A DNA stretch of 64,000 nt, from the NCBI GenBank assembly GCA_951799405.1, contig OX637362.1, positions 11,270,493-11,334,492 of the forward strand. The letters are read 5' to 3'. Positions within the stretch are counted from its first letter, which is position 1. Every line of letters starts with the position of its first letter. The DNA comes from Agapetus fuscipes. Its lineage: Eukaryota; Arthropoda; Insecta; Trichoptera; Glossosomatidae. This document shows, in pieces, positions 50,873 to 61,332 of the stretch. Under the pieces are notes generated by a model. It had not been told where the DNA came from, did not search any database, and saw only the letters and a list, made by a program, of their open reading frames with translations. The position numbers were made by a program, and so were the translations under genes.

Positions 50873-51818
50873 TAATATAATCATGGACAGTTGCATAAAA
50901 GAAGCTGGAATATCAGAGAGCGGAGTGAAAGTGGGTGAAACAAGAGTTGGAGTACTTCTTTATGCTGATGATGCTATAGTTTTAGCTGACTCGGCGGAGG
51001 AACTCCAAGCGATGTTAACCAAACTGAATGATGAATTTTGTAAAAATAGCTTGAAAGTGAATGCGAATAAGACAAAAATATTAGTTTTTGACAGGAATGA
51101 AGTATGTGAGGAACTTACAGTTAATTTGAATGGGAAAAAAATTGAAGTAGTGAATGAGTTTGACTATTTAGGAAGCAAGTTTGAGGCGAATGGTAAGATG
51201 ACGAAGGAATTAGAGAAGCGTGCCAGCAAAGGAAGATGCGTGATAGGAGCGTTTGGTAGAATAGCGAAGAATAAAAGGATACCAAAGAAAATGAAAATGG
51301 CGGTACACAATTGTATATTGTTGCCGACCCTGATGTATGGAAGCGAGTCATGGACGGTGAATGAAAGAGAAGTAAATAAGGTATGCACCGTAGAAATGGC
51401 TCATTTAAGAAGTATGACAGGAAAAACACTGAAAGATAGAGTGAGAAACGAATGGGTTCTGAATGAATGCGGAGTAAAAGAAAGCGTGAAAGTGAAAGTT
51501 CAAAGAAGTGTGATGCGATGGTTTGGACATATTGAAAGGATGAATGAAGACCGACTGACAAAAAGAGTGTATAAAGGGAATGTAATAGGTAAGCGTGGAA
51601 GGGGAAGACCTAGAAAATAATGGATTGATCAGATAAGTGAGATTGCGAATGAATGGAATTTACAGAGTGGAAACAAGAGAAGAGCATGCATGAAAAGAGT
51701 GATGAAATTGGATGAGATGAAGGAAGTATGCAGGGACAGAGTCAAGTGGAGGCACTTATGTGGAGGTACTGGCCACCCCTAGAGGAATGACGGCAGGATA
51801 CAAGACAAGACAAGACAA
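50868..51818 (+). mobile_element. RTE-like LINE, 5'-truncated within the RT domain
   Basis: It starts just before the catalytic YADD box (LLYADDAIVLAD) and continues through the RT C-terminal region (VVNEFDYLGSKFEANGK, LMYGSESWTVNE) and MRWFGHIERMNEDRLTKRVY. The ORF is cut at 51618 by TAA in place of the GAA present at 16.9 kb, then continues in frame to the native stop near 51780. A (AAGAC)n tail ends at about 51818. It overlaps closely with the copy at 16732. Confidence 0.88.
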
Positions 51819-52190
51819 TTCATATTTGATGCATGCCCACACGTTCGCTTTTACACTACCGCATGTGTACTACTTACGCAGTAAAAACCCAAATTATACA
51901 GGTGGCAGCTCTGCAGAAGCTCTGGTCACCCTAGCGGAATGGCGACAGAGTCACTCAAATAACCATAAACCTTTAACTTTTGCCGCCCTTATCTGTAACT
52001 GGAGAGACATTGGTGAAGTGAACTATTTTTTACAGCTTAAGTGGTTGACCTCGTACCAAATTGTAGATGAGAAAAACATTATTCATTGTATAAAAAACAG
52101 ACTATGTAAAAATGAAAAAATACATAATAACAATTTTAAAATTCAAAGCGGCCAGCATTACAGATCAACCGCCATCACAAAAAAATCACA
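51819..52190 (-). repeat. Family C, old copy, with RTE 3' end
   Basis: GCATGCCCACACGTTCGCTT to TTGACCTCGTACCAAATTGT is a decayed family C. About 80 bases further right, CGGCCAGCATTACAGATCAA is the complement of the last codons of the RTE ORF. Confidence 0.6.
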
Positions 52191-52730
52191 TTAGGTACTT
52201 TCACCATGTTGCATGAAAGTAATGGACTCGTACAAAATTAGAGTTTTTTTTAGGTGACAATAACGTCACAGGCTTATACGACTAGGGTCCTTAGCAACCC
52301 AGCGGTGTGACGTATATTTTTTTGTAAATGGAATTTGAACCGAGCCCATACAATAAAACCGATCACATTCCAATATAAATAAAGTAGGAAATAATCTTAC
52401 ATGTTTTATTTTTTAATTAAATTTACGGATTGATCGACATCTTGTAAATCTACAATATTTATTTTGGATAATGCTGCATTAATTTGGTTGGATTTACAAT
52501 TCACGTAATAGTTATCGATCTAACGTAAATACATTTGGTGTGTGTGCCAAAATTCCAATTAAAAATCAATCATCATGTCGAAATGACATCACTGATGTGT
52601 TTTTCCATGTTGTGCAATTTCGCGAGTAAAATTACCAACAATAATAATAGCAGTTATGTTAATAAAAAACTGAATTTTACTGGTTACTTGCTTTTTGGAT
52701 CTATTGTTATCCAGAGTCATAATAAAAGGA
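52191..52730. other. No gene seen
   Basis: AT-rich and unassigned. Confidence 0.4.
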
Positions 52731-52731
52731 G

Positions 52732-52830
52732 AGCTTAAGTATGAAAAAGGTTATGACTCTGGATGAAATGAAAGAAGTATGTAAGGACAGGAAAAAATGG
52801 CGGCTAATCTGTAATGTTGTCGGCTTATTT
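52732..52830 (+). pseudogene. RTE-like LINE, last codons
   Basis: MKKVMTLDEMKEVCKDRKKW then RLICNVVG: ORF end, followed by a T-rich spacer of about 120 bases and a family C unit. Confidence 0.78.
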
Positions 52831-52951
52831 ATTTATGCATTCATAATTTTATGTTTTTTTTTTTTGTATACCTATTGACTTTTTTTAATAGATTTATTTT
52901 TGAGGTTTTGTTGTTTTTGTTTATACATTAATGTTATTAAATATTTGTATT

Positions 52952-53200
52952 CCTTGACTTATAGGTTGGTATGAGGCTGACCACCCATACTGTAAAAAAA
53001 TGGTTCACTTTGCCAATGTCACCCCTGTTCCAGGGAAGGTCGGCAAAAGTTGCAGGGTTTTGTCCATATGAGGTTTGGATTTAAATTTGTAAGTTAACAT
53101 TCAGCATTTGTAAACGCGAACTTACACGTGTCAGTTTGTGGGTATGCATTTGATGAGCTTTGAATGTATCTTTGCAACTTAGATTATAGATTGTCGTGGT
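52952..53200 (+). repeat. Family C repeat, full unit
   Basis: ATTCCTTGACTTATAGGTTG to TTGCAACTTAGATTATAGAT, with the hairpin as CCCCTGTTCCAGGG. Confidence 0.9.
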
Positions 53201-53449
53201 CTTTCGGAGCTGGACCTTCCGGACGTTTCGCCTATGTCTGTTTGTGCGACCCTTCGCGTGATGATGATGAGGTGTGATGTTGATGAACTGTCGTGAAAAA
53301 ATAAAAATAAAGTTTTATTGTCTACGGAATTTGTGTCGGGTCCGAGCCCTTAGCCAAAAATATATAAAAGCTTCGCCTTATAATATTTTTTTCATTTACC
53401 TATCTATCTAAGATTCATATTAAATGTACCTAGGTACTATATCTTTGCA

Positions 53450-53552
53450 ACTAAGATCTTTCCGTGAAACAGGGGTGACAATAGCAAAGTTAATAATTTT
53501 TTTACAGCATAGGTGGTCAGCCTCATACCAACCTATATGTCAAGGAATACAA
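53450..53552 (-). repeat. Family C head fragment
   Basis: CCGTGAAACAGGGGTGACAA to AACCTATATGTCAAGGAATA. Confidence 0.8.
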
Positions 53553-55238
53553 ACAATTAACTGCAGTTAACTATATAAAACAATCACTAAGTTAAATAAT
53601 AAAATTAAAATCAAAATAAAACCTACCTACTAATTATTTTTTTAATATGGAATTATTTCTAACTTTAATATTTAAAAAAAAAAATTAAACAGTACACTTT
53701 TAGTTTTTATTTTGACTAGTGCTGTCATCAACATGGTTAAATTTTGATGAACGCGAATAATTTTTGATGGCTATCCAATTGCAAGACGTAGGCACAAAAT
53801 TTGTACCTACCACGTTTATTCATTCGGTAGGTATAAAAATCGAATTTAGAACTTTTTAGGGCTTGCAGGATGCAAATTTATTTTGACTGCAGCCTTGAAG
53901 AATATAATTTAAAAATCAAACTGTCACCACACACGTCAAATTATTTCCGCATTCAAAACAAATTTCATGAACCAATCAAATCAAAATGCTTACACTTTTT
54001 ATTAAATTCTTAAAGTATTTGATACTTTTTATGTTTCGAAATTAATTTTATTCAAACATTAAAAAATGTAGTAATTTTATCTTATGATTTTAATGATTTA
54101 TGTATTCTTTATTGAACTGTTAAAATTTAGAATGTCTGCCACATCAATAGTCAGCCATCTTTGTCATTTTTTACAAGGTCCTTTCTTTCGTAAAAATATT
54201 TCAAAATAACTTAATTTACTATTAAAATTGAAAAAAAAACTTTCAATTTCATATATTCTTATTATTCGTTATAATTTACTTTTACATAAATTTCTTATTA
54301 GAATATTGTTTTTGCGATGTTATTGCTCCTTGACAATGAACTCTAACTATAAATCAATGGCCGCCATTAATTAACTGTGAACTTTTACATTGTTTTTGAG
54401 ACATTGCTACTCATTCACTTGTATTTAATGCTCCCATAAAAAAAAACATTGCGTGTTTGCAAATAAAATTATGAATCGAATCATTATTTTATTCTTTATT
54501 TACGCTGTATAACACCGCACAATAATGGCGTGACGGTTATATTACAATAAGTCTATTTACTTTTACCCAGTTACCCACTTTTACTTATTTCATGTCGCCA
54601 TTAAATAGTTATCAATCAGATGTAAAGACATCTTCATGGAACGAGAAATCTCTCTTTACTTTTGTTATTTTCCAGCAATTATTTCTACATTTGATGAGAT
54701 TGGGATCAAAACTTATTCTTACTTCTTTAGCTATGGCCTATGCACATACTTTTCGGTAACTTCTGATAGCCACTTACGTTATACGGTCTACCTGCACAGG
54801 GGTTGAAGGTTGAAGTCTCGCCGGCCGTCGGTATTGTTACGATTTTAGGGTTCCAAAAGTCTTTCAATTAAAAAATACTGGTCTTCTCATACAGTTGTTT
54901 ATTTATAATTTATTTTCACAAAGATAGTCTCGACTATTCCATTACACTTGGTTTCTGTTCACTGGTTTTGGTTCAATGTAGTTGTAAAGCTCGTAGGATA
55001 CTGGCTCTGCAAGCAACTTGCATCCTTTTTATACTCTTCAAAACAGTACAATCTAGATCTATATTCGCTAGACAGTTCCAGAAAGGCGTAGTAATCATTA
55101 TTTCTCGATGCTTCAAGTATTTTATTAAATTATTCCTACCCACACAATACAATACAGAATTCCTATAACTGTAACTAATACCTACTTATTTTAAATATTT
55201 ATATTTCATATTTACAGTATATAACTTACTGTATCTAT
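53553..55238. other. Long AT-rich stretch without genes or named repeats
   Basis: No exon-like segment, SINE or family C is visible. A TGTTACGATTTTAGGGTTCC motif at about 54834 could begin an LTR, but I found no matching end. Confidence 0.4.
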
Positions 55239-55352
55239 TTGAAGATAAGACCGAATAAAACATGGCGGTGCCTAAACAGCTGATCGTTGTACCATACAAA
55301 ATGGATCAGCTGTTGATACATCGCCATGTTTCATTTCGTTCTATCTTCAAAT
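55239..55352. mobile_element. Short MITE H
   Basis: TATTTGAAGATAAGACCGAA with AAACATGGCGGTG and CAGCTGATC on the left pairs with the right half over about 50 bases, with a short ACAAAATG-type loop. 114 bases in all. Confidence 0.85.
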
Positions 55353-56560
55353 ATATATGGTAAGGTCTATCGACAGTCGTCGAGACTCCCATCCCAGAGA
55401 TTGTTGTGACAATGGCCTGTACAGGTCAACCGCACGTCGCGTCGTGTATGTTGACGTTCCGGTGTACCGGAGAGTGTGTAGTGTCACCTGTGCAGGTTAA
55501 AAAAACTGCACGGTTCTTTCGCCACACACGCTCCGGTCTGCAAAGGTTTGCTGGCATACAAGACTGACGTTTCCTCGGCGAGAAAAAAGTTCCAAATTCC
55601 AAAGGTTCCAAAAAAGTTCCAAATTTTTTTGTGTAGGTAGATGAGGATTGTGTGGAATCCATCGATATATAGCACTAATAAACCTCCATGGTGGGCATAT
55701 TATAGGGAAATACAAATTTGGATACATAGATACTTTTTTGGCTGACAGCTTAGTTAGTAATATTATTAACAATTCGAGTGTGTTGGTTCTGTGGTAGTAT
55801 GGTGAAAAATACGAGTGTGTAGGTACATGAAAAAAAAAAGTGTGTACAAACATGCTATGACGGAGAAATTTCCAATCAAAATTGTTGTTTTTATTTTAAA
55901 CATTTGAAAACAAGTCTTGTATGATAAATCTCGATTGCAAAAGAAAAATGACAAAACGACGGCGGTAGACGAAAACCTGTTGCGGCCGATTTCTTTGAAA
56001 TTTCAATAAATATTACAATCGATAAAGTCAAGAATAATTGATTACAAAAACGTGGAAACGAAAGTGCCCTGCTTTACTATCGGCCATTATTGTCAGCATC
56101 GAAATGATGGCAGAACGGACGAAATCAAAATAACTGTCCATTGTGATGCTTTGTGAGAAAAAATATACCTACCTTAATTTGAACTTGGCTAGCAATGCTT
56201 TTAATCGATTGCTTTTTAAATGCGAGCAACATTACAAAAATAGAACGTTCAAAATTTGAAATCTCATATTTGAATCAAACCGGAAACGAGTGAATCCATA
56301 GACAAATAACATTATTATTATAAAGGCTAATGACTTACTCGTAAAACAAAAGATGAAATAATGTTTTACCTAGCATTTAAAACTGCAGATTTTTAGTTTA
56401 AAGATTGATGTGAAATAAATGATATGATAGAGCTCGAGATAAATAATATTGTTATGAAAAAAGTAGGTATAAACAAAATAATAGGTGCATATAGATTCTA
56501 GCTGTAGGATGAATTATTATTAAGTAGGTACCTAGAGTAAGGAAATATTATGTAAGTAAT
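55353..56560. other. No gene seen
   Basis: 55380-55600 is less AT-rich, with short internal complementarities, but no frame shows a known family. The rest is AT-rich. Confidence 0.4.
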
Positions 56561-56564
56561 AATT

Positions 56565-57258
56565 GAGTAGTCCAATTGCAAACAGCGCTATGTTAAAAAT
56601 TTTTTTTTTTTTGTTTTTGATGTCATTATATTGGATTTTTAAAAACGCTTATGTGTATTTTATTAAACTATTCAAAAACTCGCTACGTTACGTATAATTT
56701 GAGGCTTAATACGGTATACTCTTGCAAAAGTCGCTATGATATTTGACAATCCACTTTCAAAACTGTCTATGTTACTGTTCACTTGCAAATGGCGCTAAGA
56801 CACCAACATCCTCGTGCAAATCCCGCTATCTTGCCTGTAAAACAAAAGCTCCAAATCAAATTTAAAAAATAGCAATTATATTTCCGGTAGTTGGGCATTC
56901 TTTCTTGCCCCCTGACCGTATATTTGGCAATATTGAAAGAGAGATTAAGACTAAGAGAGGCTTAGTTTTACGACTTACTGATTCAAAACTGTCTATGTTA
57001 ATTCCATACAACTGCAAAGATGTCTATGTTACAAATACTTTTGCAGAACTTGCTATGTTCAATTTTAATATTCAAATTACAAGAATTATATAATACCGAG
57101 ATTTCATTTTTGATAATAAAATAATTTCTAAATAATACCACTGTAGAATTATTATAATGTAACAACATTTTCTTCAATAACTTAACTAGGAGATGTTTTT
57201 ATTGAATTTCGTAAAAAAAACTTTTTTTAACATAGCGCTGTTTGCAATTGGACTACTC
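56565..57258. mobile_element. TIR element with an internal array of its terminal motif
   Basis: Termini GAGTAGTCCAATTGCAAACA pair with the right end over about 35 bases, to CAGCGCTATGTTAAAAA. AATT flanks both ends. Diverged versions of the inner terminal motif (TTGCAAAxxxCGCTATGTT) occur about eight more times inside, all in the left-end orientation: near 56675, 56721, 56751, 56783, 56814, 56981, 57009 and 57041. No transposase is encoded. Confidence 0.82.
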
Positions 57259-57262
57259 AATT

Positions 57263-57910
57263 GTATTCGAAGCTTTTGGAATATCATAGACGTTTCCAGG
57301 CGAAATTAAGTTCTAGAAAGTTTGATAGCCATAGCTATTAAATGTGCAACTCGCCTGCAGATGAGTCGCAGTGTCCAAGTACTAGTAGCCTTTATAGGCC
57401 AAGACAACGAGAGTGAACTATCCATGTGAATTGTAAAATAAATTGTGAACAAAGTAAATTACTTAAAACTAAAAACTTCGGCAGTTTTAATCAAGAAGAT
57501 CAATATTTTAACTTAAAAAAAAACATTAGAACCCTAAAAACACTACAATATGAAGAAGGGAATGCCATGTGTACGGTAAATTATGTATTCTTATAGTCTG
57601 CATCTAAGTTGGCTGGTCAAAAGCAAGCCAGACGTCTGACACAGTTGCAGAGGATAAACAAAAAGCATTGTAAAAAGTGATTGGATAGAAAGTCGAACAG
57701 GTTGCAAGCATGACTGACTACTGACGGACTCACGGGGCAGAGGCGGGAACTCGGCGCTTTCCGAGAAAACGTTATATTCTTCTTCTTTTGGTACCACTTC
57801 AATCGAAGATTGGCGATCATCATGGCTCTTTGACCTTGGATGCTGCGGCTCAAAACAGGGACATTGTGTTTGTTTATTTTTTACTACATATCTGCTACTT
57901 TACTACTACT
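57263..57910. other. No gene seen
   Basis: AT-rich, unassigned. 57590-57850 is less AT-rich without a recognisable product. Confidence 0.4.
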
Positions 57911-58125
57911 CTAATCTAATCTAAGTTGCATTGGAGATTCACATTATGAGCATTCTCACAAGCAGACATGTACAAGTTCGCGCTTGCACATGCAGCATGT
58001 GAACCTACAACATAAAAACCAAATCTCAAATGGGCATACACCCTGCAACTCTTGCCGTCTTTCCCTGAAACAAGGGTGACATTGGCAAAGTGAACCATTT
58101 TTACAGCATGGGTGGTCAGCCGCAT
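57911..58125 (-). repeat. Family C repeat, outer end missing
   Basis: TCTAATCTAATCTAAGTTGC tail to GTGGTCAGCCGCA. The next copy's tail starts at exactly the point where ACCAACCTATAAGTC is expected. Confidence 0.9.
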
Positions 58126-58379
58126 CTAATCTAATCTAATCTAAGTTGCAAATACATGTTACATTGGAGATTCACATTATGTGCATTCTCACAAGCAGAC
58201 ACGTACAAGTTCGCGCTTGCACATGCCGCATGTGAACCTACAATATAAAAACCAAATCTCAAATGGGCATACACCCTGCAACTCTTGCCGTCTTTCCCTG
58301 AAACAGGGGTGACATTGGCAAAGTGAACCATTTTTACAGCATGGGTGGTCAGCCGAATACCAACCTATAAGTCAAGGAA
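58126..58379 (-). repeat. Family C repeat, full unit
   Basis: Tandem, same orientation and near identical to the preceding copy; ends TATAAGTCAAGGAA. Confidence 0.92.
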
Positions 58380-58384
58380 CTGCT

Positions 58385-59165
58385 GTAATGGGATATACAG
58401 TGGCTTGCCACTGGTACAGTTGGGTAGACTTCAATATGTGGTTAATGCTGCGGCACGATTGGTCTGCAATTTAAAATTTACTGAGCACATCACACCCTCA
58501 CTCAGGGATCAGCTTCATTGGCTGAAAATAAAGGAGAGGGTGGAGTACAAGGTCTGCTTAACTGTAGTTAAGTCCTCGCAGAACATTGCGCCACTGTATG
58601 TCTCAGAGCTACATATCGCACGCTTAATAATAAAGAGCAATAACTCGAAAATTCGGAAAATCGAGATTTTGTAATAAAACGCTAGAACAATGCGAGAAGA
58701 ATAGGTAGAATGCGACAGCCGTTCAATTTGGACGAATATGACCGAGATAAAACATCGGACGCCTTTTTCATCCCATACAAGTTGTACTGGTTGTCTGAAC
58801 TTCAAACGTGATTTCCCAACATTCTTGTTTTTGAGTTGTTGCTCTTTATTATTAAACGTGTGATATGTTTGGAGGACACATTAGAGGGTAGGCGGGGACT
58901 TTGAGATCTGCATGCAGCACTGCTGTGAATAGACTCAGGGTTTCCCGCAGAAGCAACATGGACAATTATTTAGATTGTACCTTTTGCATTGCCGGCCCTC
59001 TGCTGTGGAATGCCTTACCACACGAGCTGAAAGCTGTGGAGAGTGGAAATGTTTTTAAATCAGGATTAGAGACATGTCTGTTCAGGAGGGGCTATGGCTC
59101 TGCAGTGCCCTTGCGGTGAACTCACAAAAAGGCACTAAAAATATTGTCAAATTATTATTATTATC
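58385..59165 (+). pseudogene. CR1-like LINE 3' remnant split by a MITE
   Basis: NGIYSGLPLVQLGRLQYVVN, then ITPSLRDQLHWLKIKERVEY, up to 58615. After the MITE it resumes LRSACSTAVNRLRVSRRSNM and PLLWNALPHELKAVES to a stop at 59119. Next come GGCACTAAAAATATTGTCAA and an (ATT)n tail. It is a relative, not a copy, of the LINE at 21818; the tail type is the same. Confidence 0.85.
58616..58863. mobile_element. MITE with TCGCACGCTTAATAATAAAG ends, TA duplication
   Basis: 248 bases flanked by TA (58614-58615 and 58864-58865). Its arms match those at 18424-18711, but the interior is inverted relative to that copy. Confidence 0.88.
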
Positions 59166-59225
59166 TACATATTTTTTTCAAAAGCTCTTTCACAATTTTA
59201 ATGTTTATTTTATTTTACTTTACAG

Positions 59226-59322
59226 CTTTCCGAGGACGTGACCAGAAAGCAGTCCGAGTACCAGAAGTACCTGGAGGTGTACAAGCAGCTGAGGAACAAA
59301 TTCGAAGAGCATTACATCAAAT
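59226..59322 (+). CDS. Fps85D: Fer/Fps-type tyrosine kinase, F-BAR exon
   Basis: 97 bases between TTTACAG and the donor GTAAGT encode a coiled, charged segment: VTRKQSEYQKYLEVYKQLRN then KFEEHYIK. In Fer/Fes kinases this region of the F-BAR domain forms the long helices that dimerise and bind curved membranes. One base is left over for the next exon, and the join at 63062 keeps the frame. Alone the exon would be weak evidence; the identification comes from the next two exons. Earlier exons (start codon, first F-BAR helix) were not found. Confidence 0.8.
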
Positions 59323-59340
59323 GTAAGTTGATTACATATT

Positions 59341-59458
59341 AAAAAATTAAAATTAAAAATAAAAAACAAATTGTATCAGGTTACGGGGCGATTAAATTTT
59401 ACTCACCCCGTAACCTGATACATTTGTTTTTTATTTTTTATTTTAATTTTTAAAAAAT
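59341..59458. repeat. Intronic hairpin with about 50-base arms
   Basis: The arms run from AAAAAATTAAAATTAAAAAT and TGTATCAGGTTACGGGGCG to the complementary right arm, around an ATTAAATTTTACTC loop. It starts 19 bases after the exon end. It may be a MITE; no target duplication is clear. Confidence 0.88.
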
Positions 59459-59508
59459 GAAAGGTTACAAAGTGAATGCCTCATCAATTAATGATATTGA
59501 TTACATAA

Positions 59509-60459
59509 AGGGTGTTTTTTTTAGAGGTATAGAACTTTGAAATGGAATAAAACAAGGATGAATTTTTAAAATTGACATGAAGTTGACTTTATTCGAAAGA
59601 TAATCCTTTGGCATTATAATTTAAATATGATTTCTGGCATATGACCGCCACGGCTGGCTCGGACGTAATCTAATCTGGAGGTCCAATTTTCAATAACTTT
59701 TTCCAACATTTGTGGCAGTATATCGGCAATAACGCGGCGAATGTTGTCCTCCAAGTGGTCGATCGTTTCAAGCTTATCGGCGTAGACTAGCGACTTCACA
59801 TATCCCCACAGAAAATAATCTAGCGGTGTTAAATCACACGATCTTGGAGGCCAATTCACGGGTCCGGAACGTGAAATTATGCGATTACCAAACGTTTCCT
59901 TCAGTAAATCAATTGTGGCACGAGCTGTGTGACATGTTGCGCCGTCTTGTTGAAACCAAAGCTCCTGCACATCATGGTTGTTCAATTGAGGTACGAAAAA
60001 GTCAGTAATCATGGCTCTATAGCGGTCACCATTGACTGTAACGTTCTGGCCAGCGTCTTTTTTAAAGAAGTGCGGACCAATGATTCCACCAGCCCATAAA
60101 GCACACCAAACAGTCAGTTTTTCTGGATGTAACAGTGTCTCAACATACACTTGAGGATTATCTTCACTCCAAATACGGCAGTTTTGTTTATTGACGTAGC
60201 CATTCAACCAAAAATGTGCTTCATCGCTAAACAAAATTCTCTTATGAAAATCGGGATCAACGGCAATCTGGTTTTGGACCCATTCACCGAATCTACGCCT
60301 TGCTAGGTGATCGTGTGGCTTCAATTGTTGCACGAGTTGTCTATTCATGTTGAAATGCCAAACTAAACTAAACACAAATCACTTGACAGCTGACAAAATG
60401 GCCGCCAGTTAAAACAGTGTTGCCAACTTAAAGTTCTATACCTCTAAAAAAAACACCCT
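59509..60459 (-). mobile_element. Mariner-superfamily element, rosa-like (DD41D)
   Basis: Terminal inverted repeats AGGGTGTTTTTTTTAGAGGT with TATAGAACTTT lie at both ends, with TA nearby on each side. It encodes a transposase on the minus strand. At 951 bp it is shorter than complete elements of this type. It sits in an intron of the kinase gene, antisense to it. Confidence 0.9.
59614..60375 (-). CDS. Rosa-like mariner transposase lacking the DNA-binding N-terminus
   Basis: 253 residues with a complete catalytic core: D51 in FSDEAHFWLNGYV, D144 in FQQDGATCHTAR and D186 in LTPLDYFLWG. There are 41 residues between the second and third Asp, the DD41D spacing of the rosa family. WCALWAGGIIGP and NWPPRSCDLTPLDYFLWG are typical. 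The N-terminal helix-turn-helix domains, about 90 residues, are absent: the frame starts with MFSLVWHFNMNRQL only 85 bases from the TIR. The ORF has no internal stop. The protein could fold as a catalytic domain, but specific TIR binding is unlikely. Confidence 0.88.
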   Translation of the reverse strand: MFSLVWHFNMNRQLVQQLKPHDHLARRRFGEWVQNQIAVDPDFHKRILFSDEAHFWLNGYVNKQNCRIWSEDNPQVYVETLLHPEKLTVWCALWAGGIIGPHFFKKDAGQNVTVNGDRYRAMITDFFVPQLNNHDVQELWFQQDGATCHTARATIDLLKETFGNRIISRSGPVNWPPRSCDLTPLDYFLWGYVKSLVYADKLETIDHLEDNIRRVIADILPQMLEKVIENWTSRLDYVRASRGGHMPEIIFKL

Positions 60460-60474
60460 ATATTTCTCAATACA

Positions 60475-60555
60475 GGCACGTCTCTGAGCTAGAGGTTCTT
60501 GTTTTGCCGTGTCGTTGCTTTCAACTTCACGGGAAGGTCTTTCGAGAAAAAGGCG
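60475..60555 (+). repeat. Flanking repeat, first copy
   Basis: GGCACGTCTCTGAGCTAGAG to TCTTTCGAGAAAAAGGCGCA is repeated at 60836-60918, with a family C unit between the two. Confidence 0.85.
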
Positions 60556-60561
60556 CAATCA

Positions 60562-60832
60562 TATTGACTTGACTTATATGTAGGTTGGTATGAGGCTGGC
60601 CACCCATACTGTAAAAATATGGTTCACTTTGGCAATGTCACCCCAGTTTCAGGGAAGGTCGGCAAGAGTTGCAGGGCTTATGTTCATTTGAGATTGGGTT
60701 TTAATATTGTAGGTCCACATGCGGCATGTGTTAGCGCGAATTTATACGTATCTGCTTGTGGGAATGCATGTTATATGAATCTCAAATTATATATATCTTG
60801 GCAACTTAGATTTAGATTATATGTTTTAGATT
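60562..60832 (+). repeat. Family C repeat, full unit
   Basis: TTGACTTATATGTAGGTTGG to GGCAACTTAGATTTAGATTA, with CCCCAGTTTCAGGG hairpin. Confidence 0.9.
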
Positions 60833-60835
60833 TAG

Positions 60836-60918
60836 CACGCCTCTGAGCTAGAAGTTCTTGTTTTGTCGTGTCGTTGCTTTTATTTTCACGGGAAGGTCTT
60901 TCGAGAAAAAGGCAATCT
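60836..60918 (+). repeat. Flanking repeat, second copy
   Basis: CACGCCTCTGAGCTAGAAGT to CGAGAAAAAGGCAATCTCAT; about 90% like the first copy by eye. Confidence 0.85.
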
Positions 60919-60924
60919 CATGTA

Positions 60925-61258
60925 GGTCCGGTCGATAGCTCAGTTGGTAGAGTGCTTGCATTCTACCCCGTGAGCTCGGGTTCGAATCCCACCGAGGAGG
61001 GTGTCAGAAATGATTTCCTATTTCGGTGTTTATTTCAAACCCCATAATAAAAATACCGGCAAGGTTTACTCAGCCTTCACAAGAAATGAGTACCAGCCCC
61101 CTCGGGAGCTGGGAAACCCCCACTTCAACTGAAGTGGTTGGCGTAAGGCCGGCCCCCTTACCTGTAAAAATAAATAGGTTTAACTCGCCACATGCGACCC
61201 CTTCGGGGATAACGCGGCAAGAAGTTACACTATATGTGTAGCTAAGTTGCGTTTTTTT
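60925..61258 (+). mobile_element. SINE A1, complete
   Basis: TCCGGTCGATAGCTCAGTTG head, B box GGTTCGAATCCCACCGAGG, full body, end TGTGTAGCTAAGTTGCGTTT. Closest to the copy at 43598. Confidence 0.92.
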
Positions 61259-61332
61259 TTTATGTAGCTTTTGTATTTTTTTATTGATTTTAGAGGCATT
61301 CGCTTTGTAATCATTCACCTTAAAAGATAAAA

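Noticed and set aside
54834..55235. Possible LTR starting TGTTACGATTTTAGGG
   Set aside because: No matching CA end, no second copy, no primer site.
57911..58160. (TCTAA)n runs as telomeric repeats
   Set aside because: The unit differs from the insect TTAGG repeat and always sits at the tail of family C.
1..59225. Upstream exons of the Fer/Fps kinase
   Set aside because: I looked for a GC-richer segment encoding the first F-BAR helices between splice sites and found none, so none is annotated.
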